DNA of 64,000 nucleotides from Zymoseptoria tritici IPO323 (taxonomy: Eukaryota; Ascomycota; Dothideomycetes; Mycosphaerellales; Mycosphaerellaceae), in the NCBI RefSeq assembly GCF_000219625.1, contig NC_018214.1, positions 1,736,001 to 1,800,000 of the forward strand, written 5' to 3'. The first letter of the stretch is position 1; every line of letters begins with the position of its first letter. The translations under genes and the position numbers were made by a program. Shown in pieces: positions 20,422 through 31,089 of this stretch. The notes beneath the pieces are model-generated. The model was not told where the DNA came from. It saw only the letters and a list, made by a program, of their open reading frames with translations, and did no database searches.

Positions 20422-21540
20422 TTACGATGGCGGCATCAGCGACAGCAAGTCTCGAGTGTCTCGAGCATCTTCGTATTCCGCAGCCTCTAGCTCGATGTAC
20501 GATCTGTTGAAGTTGTCCACGATGGCGAAATACCGTGCCCAGTCCTCTTTGGCAAGCTCTGGAAGCATGTCGATGTTTCCAGCTCCGATTTTGAGGTCCA
20601 GTGCCAACTGTCGAGTGTTCTTGGCTAGGGCGGTCAAGTTCTTCCGCTTGAATTGGTCTTTGATATGATCGGGCAAACGCTCAAGCGCCTGAAAACGACT
20701 TGAACCCGCTTCCACGTTCAGGAGGGTCGAGACTTGGTCATATCGGGTGAATGGCACAAAACTTGTTGCGTGCTCTGAGAGAGCCGCCAGCGCAGTGGAT
20801 GCGGCAGCCGTCCCTTCATCCACGCTCGTGATTTGTCGTGGGCCGGGGCCTAGACCACTGAGATCCCCACCAAATGCAAGCTCTTTCAATTCTCCCAGGA
20901 GGTGTGTTGAGTGCAGGAGACTTGGCAGAGCGGACATCAAGCTCGTGGTGTGTCGTCCCGAGATATCGACTTGGAAGGAGCGGAGCTTGTGTTCGCTCGC
21001 AAGAAAGGAACAGAGCGAATGAAGAACGATATCCGCCGCCGCGGGTGCAAATTTCGTAGCCGCCTTTGCGAACATGGTGGTAAGTCGCGGGCCGGCGAAA
21101 GTGAGTTCCAGGTTGAAGCGTAGAAACTGCACATTCCGAAGCCAGTGTGGCCAGGTCATGATGATCTTCGTGTCGGTGCGATCTTCGTTACACTTTTCTC
21201 CATGAACGTAGATTCCATCTGCGAGCATGCGGACGTCGATCAAATTGTCTCCGTAGAGGATGTTAGTAGCCTCTTCTTTGATCTGCCTGGACGCCGCAAG
21301 GATTTGTGGAAAACATGTAAATGAGTCGCGCAATATGAGTAGCTCTTCGTAGACACGAGTCCGCAGCTCGGGCGATAACTCCATGAAGCGGAAGACTGGT
21401 GGACCGGCGTACAAGGCCGCCACATAGTCGCTTTTGAGCAAAACTTCCTTGGGTGGATCGGAGATGGAGGTGACGACGATGCCTGCTTGGAGGGCTGCTT
21501 GCTCGAGCTCCTGATCACTGTTAGCACGGAGTCGTGTCAT
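20422..21540 (-). CDS. F-box/2EXR-like protein, paralogue B
   Basis: The open frame from the ATG at 21540 (MTRLRANSDQELEQAALQ) runs to 20422, 372 residues. It shares the domain of its neighbour: FRFMELSPELRTRVYEELL, TCFPQILAASRQIKEEA and ILYGDNLIDVRMLADG. The C-terminal half, including LLHSTHLLGELKELAFGGDL and YIELEAAEYEDARD, also aligns with paralogue A. By analogy with A, an upstream mini-exon is possible: ATG at 21611 (MSEHRMPQWKRWTKA) spliced to GAGCTCGAGC, since GCTAACAGTGATCAG looks like a branch point plus acceptor, but the donor would be a weak GTCCGT. Function as for A: possible ubiquitin-ligase adaptor, unproven. Confidence 0.78.
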   Translation of the reverse strand: MTRLRANSDQELEQAALQAGIVVTSISDPPKEVLLKSDYVAALYAGPPVFRFMELSPELRTRVYEELLILRDSFTCFPQILAASRQIKEEATNILYGDNLIDVRMLADGIYVHGEKCNEDRTDTKIIMTWPHWLRNVQFLRFNLELTFAGPRLTTMFAKAATKFAPAAADIVLHSLCSFLASEHKLRSFQVDISGRHTTSLMSALPSLLHSTHLLGELKELAFGGDLSGLGPGPRQITSVDEGTAAASTALAALSEHATSFVPFTRYDQVSTLLNVEAGSSRFQALERLPDHIKDQFKRKNLTALAKNTRQLALDLKIGAGNIDMLPELAKEDWARYFAIVDNFNRSYIELEAAEYEDARDTRDLLSLMPPS

Positions 21541-21611
21541 GTTGAGGAGTAGAGTGGGACACGGACGGCTTTGGTCCAGCGCTTCCACTGTGGCATTCTA
21601 TGTTCAGACAT

Positions 21612-22774
21612 TGCGCAGGCGCGCGGCAGTGCGCAAGTAGAGTTGAGGTGTTGGTGAATTGTGCAGAGGTCCTGCGGCCGAGAGGGTGAGGGTTTGGTGC
21701 CTGTCGAGTGATGGAGGACTCAGGAGTGGATTCTGTCGACTCCGTTGCCGTAGCAGAGTGTTGCTGCGCGTAGTCCTTGTGCGCGATGGACTCAGATGTG
21801 GTTGTAGAATCTCGAGTGAGGAAGGAGGAGATGAAGAGCAGAAGATGAAGTGAAGTGTGGATCCAGCTTCTGCCTCAATCTCGCTAGCGCGGATGGGCGC
21901 TGCCGATGCACGTGAATTGCGGAACAAACAAGAGAGGAAAGAACCAGACATTCAGATATCAAGTCGCGCAGGTTCTCCAGGGTTGAAGCCAAGTGAATGG
22001 AAATCATCTCGATCCCATGACCACAAAGACCGCAACGACGTGGAAGCCGCGCACAGGCTGGATTTCACTCTCAATTCCTCGACCATCCGTAACGATGTGC
22101 AAGCAGAAACGTGTCACGACATCCGCGGTCTCCATCTCGTTGTTCTTGCACTCTAATGCGCCGGATGTCATACCGACCGAAGATTGCGCAAATTCTGCGA
22201 ACGTAGTCGGCGGCCGATGCCAGTAGGACTGCGAGTCACATCCTCGCGCGAAGACCTGGGCGGAGCATTTCCGATCATCCTCCCCATAGCTGAGTTCAGC
22301 AGGTTGAAGTATCGCTGTCCCGCAAAAGCAATGGCCCGATGCTCAATGTCAATCTTTTGGAAACTCGTCATGACATTGGCCACAAGGTTGTCCGAGTGGC
22401 ACGACTTTGGACCTGCCAGCATAGTCAATGTAGAGGTCTGGGAGCTCTGCACTCTTGAGATGCAGCCGAAGTCCAGGTCGACCGAAGATGCCAGCTCGCT
22501 CTCAGGGTCTCGCGAGATCGTGAGTGCTACAGCACCGCTGTGACTAGCACTGTCGATAAGGCGGAAGCTGATATATATCTTCGCCGGCTCTCGAGGGCAC
22601 AAATTCTTCCGAATGGCACGACTTGGGAGCTGCCAGCGTACTCAGCCTTCAGAGTTCAGACTTTCGCCTCCTTGGATGCGGTGATTCTCTCTCTAAAAGG
22701 CGCGTAGTCTATTCAAGCCCACAATCCAGGTAGTTATTGTAGAAGGGTGGATAGTATTTGAGCAAAGTACGCAG
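21612..22774. other. 1.16-kb region up to the transposon edge; no supported gene
   Basis: A 144-residue open frame on the minus strand (22602-22168) has no ATG at its start and no recognisable domain, so it is not called. An imperfect 34-bp direct repeat occurs at 22394-22427 and 22611-22644 (core GGCACGACTT, then CTGCCAGC). Composition is still that of the gene-rich part. RIP-type AT-richness starts abruptly at about 22,775. Confidence 0.4.
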
Positions 22775-22848
22775 GCGCAAAGTTAGCACTTCGCTAGAAT
22801 TTGTGATTTTTAAGATTTCGGACAATTCGACAATTTGACAATTCGATA

Positions 22849-25042
22849 GAAGAGAGGGCCAAGCTGTGCACGGGCCACGCTGTGCACGCTCGAATTTCGA
22901 GAACGTCGAAATCCATGATATTGGCCAAACTTCTACGAATTAATACACTACAACTATAGCTCTAATAGACGATGTATTAAAGGAGCTGAAAGAGGCAGAG
23001 GTGAAGAATATTTCAGAAACCGCGACGAATCATAATGTCCATCGTAGCACTTTATTACGCCGATAGCGCAAGGTTAACGAATCTCGTGCGCGACGCGATA
23101 AGAATAACTCGATTTTATTACACTAACAAGAGCGCACCCTCGTAGCCTATATCGACACCCTTACACGCAGAGGCATTCTACCGACACCGGCAATAGTTCT
23201 TACCTTTGTTTACGACATTACGAAGGTTAGGCTAGAGCGGAAATAGGTTCGACGGTTCGTAAAAAGGCACAAGAAGCACATCGATTCGAGATACCTTAAT
23301 CTACTAGATAAGAGCAGGAAGAAGGCGGACTCTTTAAGGCAATACAAGGCCTACTTCGACATGCTTAAAAGCAAGAAGGAGCAGTACAATATTAAGGCTT
23401 GTAATACCTACAACATAGACGAGAAGGGCTTCTTAATTAGTATGCTTTAGAAGTCACGACGGGTATTCACGAAGGATTACTTCCTCTTAGGCCGGCTTAT
23501 TAGTAACATTTAAGACGGCAGTCGTAAATGGATTACCTTAATAGCGTATATCTGCGCTAACCTAACCTTATTGCTACCGGCATTAATATACAAGGCAGTA
23601 ACTAGCAACATCCAGTCCTCGTAGCTGCAAGACTTTAATATTAATAAGCACTGTGCCTTCTTCGCATTATTACCAAACGGCTGGACTAACAACAACCTTA
23701 GACTCTACTAGCTTACGAAGATATTCGAGCCTTAAACGAGGCAGAAGGCAGGTAGAGGCTACAGACTGCTTATTATTAACGGCTATAGATCACACGTGAA
23801 CATAGCGTTCTTACAGTTCTGCATAAAACACCGCATCTTCGTTGCAGTGTTTCCACCTTATTTAACACACCGCCTACAACCTCTTAATGTTAGTGTCTTC
23901 GGTGTACTGTCTAGCTACTATAGTTCTTAGCTATTACGCTTTATCCAGCAGTCTAAAGGGCTGTTAGCAGTAACAAAGCGTAACTTCTTCCGGCTCTTCT
24001 AGCCAGCTTACAAGAAGGCGTTTACACTAGCTAATATCGCTTCTAGCTTCCGTAAGACTAGCCTTTATCTACTAGATCCTTCGCTAGTGTTAAAGAAGTT
24101 TCAAGAGCCTAAGGGCAAACACGTCCACTTTAGCGATAGCTCTCGGCTAGGCACCGCTAACGACGACGACGATTTAAGGCCAAGCACCGCCAGACCCTCT
24201 ACCGCCGGCACAGACACCTCTGTTATCTCTAACAACTGGCGGGAGACAAGACGCCTAATAAAGAGCGTGTTAAAGAAGCCTAAGAACGAGAAGGAACGTA
24301 GGGCGATTTAGAAGCTTACTAACACCCTTATACATACACAGACGCAGAATCAGCTGCTTAAGAGCGAGTGCAGTAGCCTGCGCTAGTCCTTTAAGAATAA
24401 GAAGCAGAAGCGACAACGTAGCAAGCTATTACTGGCTCTACTACAAGGCCAAGCAGCTTAGTTCTATTCACCGGCTAAACTACAAGCTAGCATGCAGCTT
24501 ATAGCTACTAAGGAGGCTAAGAAGGTTGCTAAGAAGAAGCAGAAGGAAGCTAACGCTATTGCGAAGAAGGTAGATAATTAATTAAGAGCTAAAGAGCGGA
24601 TACAAGCTATTGCAGATAGATAGGCTAAGGCGGTTTAGAAGGCTAGACAAAGGGCTTCGCAGAGGGAGGTAAAACAGGCTAATTTACAGCTAAAAACTAA
24701 CCTCTAAGCCTCTGCTCGCAAAGCAACACGTCCACTAAGAGCTAGAGCGAAGAAGGTAGCTAAAAAGCAGTTAGTCGTCGTGTTTAAGGTGCCCTTACTG
24801 CGGAGGAGGGGTGCACAGGTAGCTAAATCCTCTCGGCCACTAGCACGCATAACATTAAGGCAGAAGTTACAAGCTGCTTAGAGCTGATAGATATAATTAA
24901 TACGATGAATTTGAGCTATCAAACACCTCGTTATAACTACTAGTTGTGACAATATCAGCTATGGAAGTGGTAGTAGTTGTGGAAGGATTCTCGAAATGAA
25001 GCCGTGCACAGCATGGCCCGTGCACACCTTGGCCCTCTCTTC
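22849..25042 (+). mobile_element. pogo/Fot1-type DNA transposon, RIP-mutated
   Basis: The terminal inverted repeats read GAAGAGAGGGCCAAGCTGTG from 22849 and GAAGAGAGGGCCAAGGTGTG from 25042 on the other strand. They continue through a second GTGCACGG block for about 36 bp. A TA dinucleotide lies at each edge (22847-22848, 25043-25044), the usual Tc1/mariner/pogo target duplication. The 2194-bp length and the internal CENP-B/DDE transposase fit Fot1-like elements. Confidence 0.88.
22950..24890 (+). pseudogene. pogo/Fot1 transposase relic
   Basis: One frame runs through the element with only TAG/TAA interruptions. It starts with a psq/CENP-B-type helix-turn-helix (LKELKEAEVKNISETATNHN, then VHRSTLLRR). 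A second DNA-binding segment follows (KHIDSRYLNLLDKSRKKA), then the DDE domain. The first catalytic Asp is intact in YNIDEKGF. The second and third positions read Asn in IINGYRSH and LQPLNVSVFG, as G-to-A RIP of GAC codons would give. The C-terminal tail is Lys/Ala-rich coiled coil (KEAKKVAKKKQKEANAIAKK). Not functional. Confidence 0.85.
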
Positions 25043-25735
25043 TACTGCACTGCACTATACTATACTACGAACAGCGTCGGACTTTAAGCATTTTTCCGTA
25101 CCTTAGGAATTAATGCCTTATATTACTTTTCGTATATATTATACTGAATATATTACTATAAAGAATATTATCGCAAAGAATGTTATTATAAAGAATATTA
25201 TTACGAAGTATCCTATCTTCGGGCGTAATATTTAGGTATAATATTTAAGCGCGTACCTCCTGTTATAGGCTACTATAGTTTTCTAACTAAATATTAGAGG
25301 GCTTCCCTCTAAATTTTAGATACGGGGAAAACCTTAGACTATTAACTTTATTCTTTAATATTAATAATAAGAAATACCCTAATAAGAATAAATAATATTT
25401 ATAATTTTTTTTTAACCCTTTATATATATAGTTCTTACCTATCTATAAACAAAATATATTAGATATAAGGTATTAAAAAGTATATATTATATATATAACA
25501 TTAGTTTCTATACGTAATACTTAAGAGCTAAGAATATTCGAAATATCGGAATTGTCGGGATTCTGGAAAATTACGAATTTTGGCGAAGTGCTAACTTTGC
25601 ACCCTCGTCAGAGGAGAGATCCCCGGCGGTTTCTTTAGCGAGCTGACGTTGTCTCGGTTTTTCCGAGCGCTCAGGAGTCTTAGTCTGCCTCCTCAGCGCG
25701 CTCTGACAGCATACTATAGTTCGTTCATCGTCTAC

Positions 25736-27019
25736 TCAGTATCGATAGCAGAGTATTCCGTTCTCGGCATTCATCACCTCCGCCACACTCTGCTCTCCGA
25801 ACAGACCCGCCATCGGAAGATTGTCTTGCAACGAAGATGCGTTGCCGCCATCTGTATATCGAAAGTCGCGGGTAGGTCCGCCAAATTGCTTCAAACGTGT
25901 ATCGGGTTCTTGCTGCTGCCACAGCCACCACAGCCGATCGACCTGGGTATGATGCAACCAAAACACAGGATCTTTGTCCTTTGGTCAGCTCTGCTTATAC
26001 AATTGATAGTGTTGGCTCACCATTGGGAGCTCCGAAGGACAAAAAGTCTCCAGAGATGAATTGAGGGATAGCGTTGTGTGCTCCAGTCTCAAAGGCTTCG
26101 AAGAACGCCTCATAGTCCGGCTGCGCCAGAACCTCTTGCACGCTTGATGGAGACACGAGTGATTGCAGGGTATCCAGCAACGAGTCGTTCTTGAAACCTC
26201 TACTGAGGCAATGAGGATCAAAGGATACCTCGTGTGCCACATTGTCGCCTTCTCCTCTGATCGCTTTGTACGCACGTATGCTGTTTGCGAAAGGTCCGTC
26301 GGTAACGCAGCGGCCATTCTGGAGCACGACCTCGCCTTCTGCGGACCCGTCACCTCCAAATCCATAGACGACTTCCCAAACAGGGGAAGAGGACAGGTCG
26401 TCCCAATCGAGCGTCCAATCCCAGTACCTAGATGTTCAGCAGTCTGTCGTGTCGAACGCCACAAGTTGGACACTTACGGCAGCTGTCCCTTGAACCCGCA
26501 AGCACTCTTCAATGTCTGCTCATAGTGGTGGATGAATAATCGGTGCCACGCGAGGAAGGCGGCGGCGTAGTGGGAATAGCTCCCAGCTTTCAGGTGTGTG
26601 TATATAAAGTCGTCGTAAAGAGACGTCCTCGGGTCGACGGCCGAGGGTTGGCGCATTAGGCACGACACAGCATCGATGTAGTGCAGCTGCTGATCACTGG
26701 ACAGTGTTCTCCATTCTTGGCGGACGGCCGGGTTTTGACAGACTCCATAGAGTGAGGGGAGAAGATAGGCTCTGAGCGTGAGCATGAGCGAGACCAATGC
26801 TGCCACCCCAGCGACCAGCCACAAGATGCCGAGTCGCACTCGATCACGACGTGATGGTCTGTCCCTGTCAGTCCTTCATTGTTAGATGAATTGTCTTTGA
26901 AATGTGAAGCACATGCGCGCGTACAAATCCTCCTTCTGGCAACCACCTTCATGTTCGTCTTGGCCCGGCAAAGAATCATATGAGTTGAAAATGCGCCCGT
27001 TTTTCCAAGGTGGAAACAT
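25736..27019 (-). CDS. membrane-anchored tyrosinase-like copper oxidase
   Basis: Four exons (27019-26925, 26864-26478, 26427-26021, 25971-25736) with in-phase GT-AG introns give 374 residues. A cytosolic N-terminus (MFPPWKNGRIFNSYD...) precedes one transmembrane segment, LGILWLVAGVAALVSLML, at about residues 42-60. The copper A region has HLKAGSYSHYAAAFLAWHRL with the expected His triad, then PYWDWTLDW. The copper B region has ETGAHNAIPQF and, after the last intron, DPVFWLHHTQVDRLWW. This is the short tyrosinase type found in fungal secondary metabolism and pigment genes; substrate unknown. The gene is intact, with normal codon use, although transposons lie 130 bp downstream and about 630 bp upstream. 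Confidence 0.92.
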
Positions 27020-27646
27020 TGTGTATGACGGTAAATCGAGTCGCAATAGAATGGTGTTAATTCTTCGCCACTCGCAACGACCACCTCGTGTGGAACCCCA
27101 GTGACAGCTCTGTAGCTTGCCGAGTCTCGTCCGCTTGTAGCGAGCAAAAAGTTGGCGCCAGACTCCAGTGATGTGAACGTGGAAGAATTGATCATCGGAT
27201 CGAGTGAGGGAAATTCCCTAAGCGATCCATTGCAAGTTCGTCGAGTGGAGACAGGTACCTACAAGGGCCAGGATAAAACGGGCGCGATGTAGCAGCACTA
27301 GGTATAGCAGAACAGTATAGCTATCACATGACATCTCTGCTTCCACTCCCGCCCTGGCAGCTTGATAAGAGTTGGACGCTAACATGGGACAGCTGTTCAC
27401 CAGGGATCTTCGGCTATTCACCGCGATCACGGCTCTATCAGCAAATCGCACCTTTGTCGGGGGAGCTTCAAGTCCCGCCGTCGCCATGGCTTCAAGGGTG
27501 TTCCTCGCCACTGGTTCGTTCGTCATCTCGGACATGTTGATTGTTCATAGTCTTCTCCATGAGGTTCATTCACAACATGCACTCGCTCACTCGCATCGCC
27601 AGCGCACTCAGTGGTGGGCCGTCGTTAGGATGGTGTACCATACGTT
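27020..27646. other. upstream region of the tyrosinase gene up to the next transposon
   Basis: 627 bp of normal composition between the start codon and the TIR at 27,647. It should contain the promoter. No supported gene. Confidence 0.4.
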
Positions 27647-27959
27647 AGTTTCCCTTACTACGTCGATTTCGTGATTTTGATGGTCACGTGCAGGGCTTAA
27701 ATGACTTCACTCCCTTAATAAACGCTCCTATTGTTGTATATATCACCACCTATTGTCAGCCGGTTACTAAGATTACGCTAAGAGCTAATAATTATATGTA
27801 AGTGCGTACAATGCTAATAAGGGCGTTTAGTAGGTTTAAATATCCCCTTCCGCGGTCGTTTCTCTCTCTCTCGAACACTAATATTACTACTACTACTACT
27901 AATCTCTGCCGCTCTCGCTCTTGCTTATAATATAATAGCCTTTACTGCTTGGAACATAC

Positions 27960-28904
27960 TATAAGGCGAAGCTGTTAAAAAAGCTAGGCTCGAATCGTAA
28001 GGCCTGCCGATCGAGCGCGACGATATACTAATGCGAGATGTTAATAATCCTCCGTCTAATAGCGACCCTCTAACTCTAATACCGCCGCTAGCAACCTTAT
28101 CGCTGCCTGTAGATCTTTAAGCCTTCCGCATGCCGACTATAATAGATTAGTTCGCTCCGTAGTACATTAGCGTTAAGGCATAGACCGAAGCTCTTACTAA
28201 GGCGCAATTAGCAGACGCCGCTGTGCGTCGAAGCGGTCGTCAGACGCTCAACCGCTATAATTATGCAGGTCGAGTGTAGGAGACGGACGAAGGTAAGTTT
28301 AAGCTAGGAGATCTCGGCGTTTCTTAGTGTAATCCTAGCTAATTATCCCGTTTTAGGAGTGCCGGCGTTTACCGAGTGCAGACTCTGTAAGAAAGGAGGC
28401 TACGTGTGTCGCGTATATAAGGACATTACGACGTACAAGACGACCTGTAGATATTGCTTTAGCCGTAGTAAGGCTAACTGCGGTGCTAGCAAGCTATTAG
28501 ATAGAGATTCTACTGTCGAGGATGCTACTAGAGGTAGATAGTTTAGAGGAATAATAGAAGAACTCGAGGCGAAGGTAGCAACAATAGAGGGAGATATTAA
28601 GCTGTTAACGGATGCGAATTTGGAGCTAGAGAACAAGGGCAAGGCACTACTAAGTAAGATCGAACTCCTTAAAGGTAGCTATAGCGCTAAGATTAAGGGA
28701 CTCGTAAGTAAGATTAAACTCCTTAAAGATTAGCAGGTAGATTTGTTAGCGAGCTATAAGCTAAACTAGGAGGAATTAACGACAGTAAGAGAGGCGTTAG
28801 AGGAGAAGGATGCTGCGATTAAGCGGCGTTTGGCGAAGTTAGAGGGCAAATAGGTAAGAAACGTACTAAGATACGGTAAGATCGGCTCTCGAGCTGCCAA
28901 ATAA
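27960..28904 (+). pseudogene. transposon accessory ORF 1: cysteine cluster plus coiled coil
   Basis: A plus-strand frame, probably in two exons with an acceptor TTTTAG just before GAGTGCCGGC at about 28,357. The first part reads like LTLIPPLATLSLPVDL and QLADAAVRRSGRQTLNRYNY. After the putative splice comes CRLCKKGGYVCRVYKD, then TTCRYCFSRSKANC, a run of six cysteines in paired spacing like a binuclear zinc cluster. A heptad-rich coiled coil follows (IEELEAKVATIEGDIKLLTD, REALEEKDAAIKRRLAKLEG). It is interrupted only by TAG/TAA codons. A DNA- or RNA-binding accessory protein is plausible; I do not recognise the family. Confidence 0.6.
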
Positions 28905-29001
28905 TACCTAAGTTTCCTCTATATATGCTTTTATTGTGTCTGCTTCCTTTATATATGCTACCTTTGCTATATACCACACCGAGAAACGTACTAAGATTAT
29001 A

Positions 29002-30480
29002 CTAAGATTCGCTCTTAGCCCTCTTCTTCTCCGACGCAATCTTCTTCCTGCTACTGCGTCTTAGTCTATTGCTCTCCTGCTCTACCGACTTATTAACGAC
29101 CGGCTTATTAACGACAGGCTTATTAACGATAGGTTTATCGACATGCTCCTCTATAGCGGCAGCGGTAGGCTCGTCGACCGTAGACTTACCGACGATAGGC
29201 TCGTCTATAGATAACTCTATCTTTACCTCCGGCTCCTGCTTAATAGGCGTATTCGGTATCTTAGAGCGCTCTTACAATAGCGTAAGGTTTAGAGCGGCTA
29301 ATAGCTTGCGGACACGGTCGTAGATGCTATCCTTCTTCTTCTTCGGCTTAGTTAACGAAGATCGTAGAGTCGCTGTCGTATTAACTGCTCCGGAGGACGT
29401 TAAAGATGCTATAGCTATTGCCTTAACTAGCGTCTGTGCTAGCGGCGGCGGTAGTAGCGACGGTAGTAGCGCTACTAAGCTAGATTCGGCCGCCTTCTCC
29501 TTCTCTCTTCTAGTAATAGCTGCCTTAGCCTCTGCTATTATATCGTGCGAGCTGGACGGGGCGTTAACGTCGTTAAGGATAATAATAGAGTCGTTATGTC
29601 TTACTAGTAAGGATAGCTGCGGAAGCTCTAAACTAGCAGCTCGCTTACTAGCCCTCGAGGGACCGGTAGCAGGCTCGGCCTTAACCTTTAGGGATTTAGC
29701 GATCGCGGCATCGAGATCAGCGTTAGGATTATCGCTAAGATTATCGTCGTTAGTCTTAAGAGCAAGGGCTGCGGCAAACGTAGCGTCCTATAGATTGCTA
29801 GTATCCTTGCCCTTGCCCGCGGAGGTGCCGGCGGAGGTGCCGGCGGCGGTCTTAGTAAGATCCTTGTTAAGATCGGCTCTAAGAGCGTCCTTAGTCGCCT
29901 TATAAGCTAGCTTAGTAGCGCGCTTCTTATTAAGGTCGGCTTGTCTCTAGGATTTGCTGCTTCCTATAAACTTCCGGTAGGCCTCGTTCTCGGCTATCTT
30001 ATTAAGATAACCTCTACGGCGATTGCGGGTGTACTGTTCGTTTATAAGCAGCGTAATATATACAGTAGCTTTAACGAGCTTAACTATAGTATTAGGGTGG
30101 AAGGGCGCTAGCATCCGGTAGAGATCCTGCGATACAGTGCTCTTGTCGCTAGGCCTAATAGGCTAATTTAAGCTGTTGTATTTTACGGTAAGGAAGTAGT
30201 CGTAGTAGGCGTTACGTTCGACACGCTTGCGAGCATGCTCGCTCTCCTTAAGGAGGTATTTAAGCAGGTAGCCCTTTCTTATGTTCGCCGAGAGGATACT
30301 AAGATTAGAGTTTATCTTAGTAACAACGCCTTAGCTAGTCTACTCGAAGGGCTCCTTCCGAGGGCTATAGGTATATACCGCAGTTGTAGTATCTACTTCG
30401 ACTGTATGTATAGTACACGCGAGGCTAACCTCCTGCACGATAGGCTCTTATAGCTTATTACCTTGCTACTTAGTAGTTAA
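29002..30480 (-). pseudogene. transposon accessory ORF 2: long charged protein
   Basis: A minus-strand frame with few stops, convergent with ORF 1 (98 bp between the stop codons). Visible pieces: ERNAYYDYFLTVKYNSLN, LDAAIAKSLKVKAEPATGPS, EAKAAITRREKEKAAESSLV and a basic end LRRSSRKKIASEKKRAKSES before TAG. It is rich in Lys, Ala and Ser and probably disordered. The N-terminal limit is uncertain. No domain recognised; it may be gag-like or a transposition cofactor. Confidence 0.5.
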
Positions 30481-31089
30481 GGCTAGAGGTAGCGCCGGAC
30501 TAGAAGATTGTAGTGTACTATTGCCGGCTGTAGCAAGAGCGGCGGCTCTAGCTTAAGCGGCATACCTAAGCAATAGAGCGCGAGTGCCGGCATTAGTAGG
30601 GCGAGTGTACTTCTTAGAAGTACTCTATCGGACGGTATTAGCATAACCGGAGTAGAAGACGTTATAGCCCTTATAAGCGCTAGTATCTCTTACCGGCGTA
30701 GCGATCTTAGCAGCGATCTCGGTCGTTAGGGGGTCGCAGCCGCAGTTACTACAGTTCTCGGTAAGTCCGATATCGTAAAGGGCCCCGCCGTTAGTACAGA
30801 ACTTAGTAAATAGTCCAGGAGTTATAGTTCGGAGCTGTTAGATGTTTATTCGAGTATGTAGATAGTTAGAGGTGGATAGTTAGAGGTGTAAGTAGTTAGA
30901 GGTGTGAATAGTGCAGGATACAGAGAAAATAGAGGGTAAGGGTGCAGACGATAGAGGGTGCGAGAGAGCAGAGTTTTTATTTAAGGGCCTGTTATCTCGC
31001 GATCTTAGTATAATCTACTCTGTATCTTATAGAGGGAAGCTATTCGCTACAAATACCTCCCTTGTACGATCTCTTAGCTGCAGGCTAGC

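Larger units (their letters stand above)
22775..25602. mobile_element. outer TIR element split by a pogo/Fot1 insertion
   Basis: The left end reads GCAAAGTTAGCACTTCGC at 22777-22794. Its exact reverse complement GCGAAGTGCTAACTTTGC is at 25583-25600. The similarity continues inward for some 50-60 bp with transition differences (AGAATTTGTGATTTTTAAGA versus AAAATTCGTAATTTTCCAGA). Between the ends sits a complete pogo-like element at 22849-25042. What remains of the outer element is about 75 bp on the left and 540 bp of AT-rich, apparently non-coding DNA on the right, so it was probably non-autonomous. The target duplication is unclear. The right end lies only about 130 bp from the tyrosinase stop codon. 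Confidence 0.7.

Noticed and set aside
22168..22602. 144-residue open frame on the minus strand next to the nested transposon
   Set aside because: It has no ATG at the start, no recognisable domain, and overlaps an imperfect direct repeat; it may be a chance frame.
29069..29905. Plus-strand open frames rich in Leu, Ser and Thr (TTGLLTTGLLTIGLST and similar)
   Set aside because: They are the antisense shadow of the Lys/Ala/Ser-rich accessory ORF 2, which has the expected basic, charged composition and ends in a proper stop.
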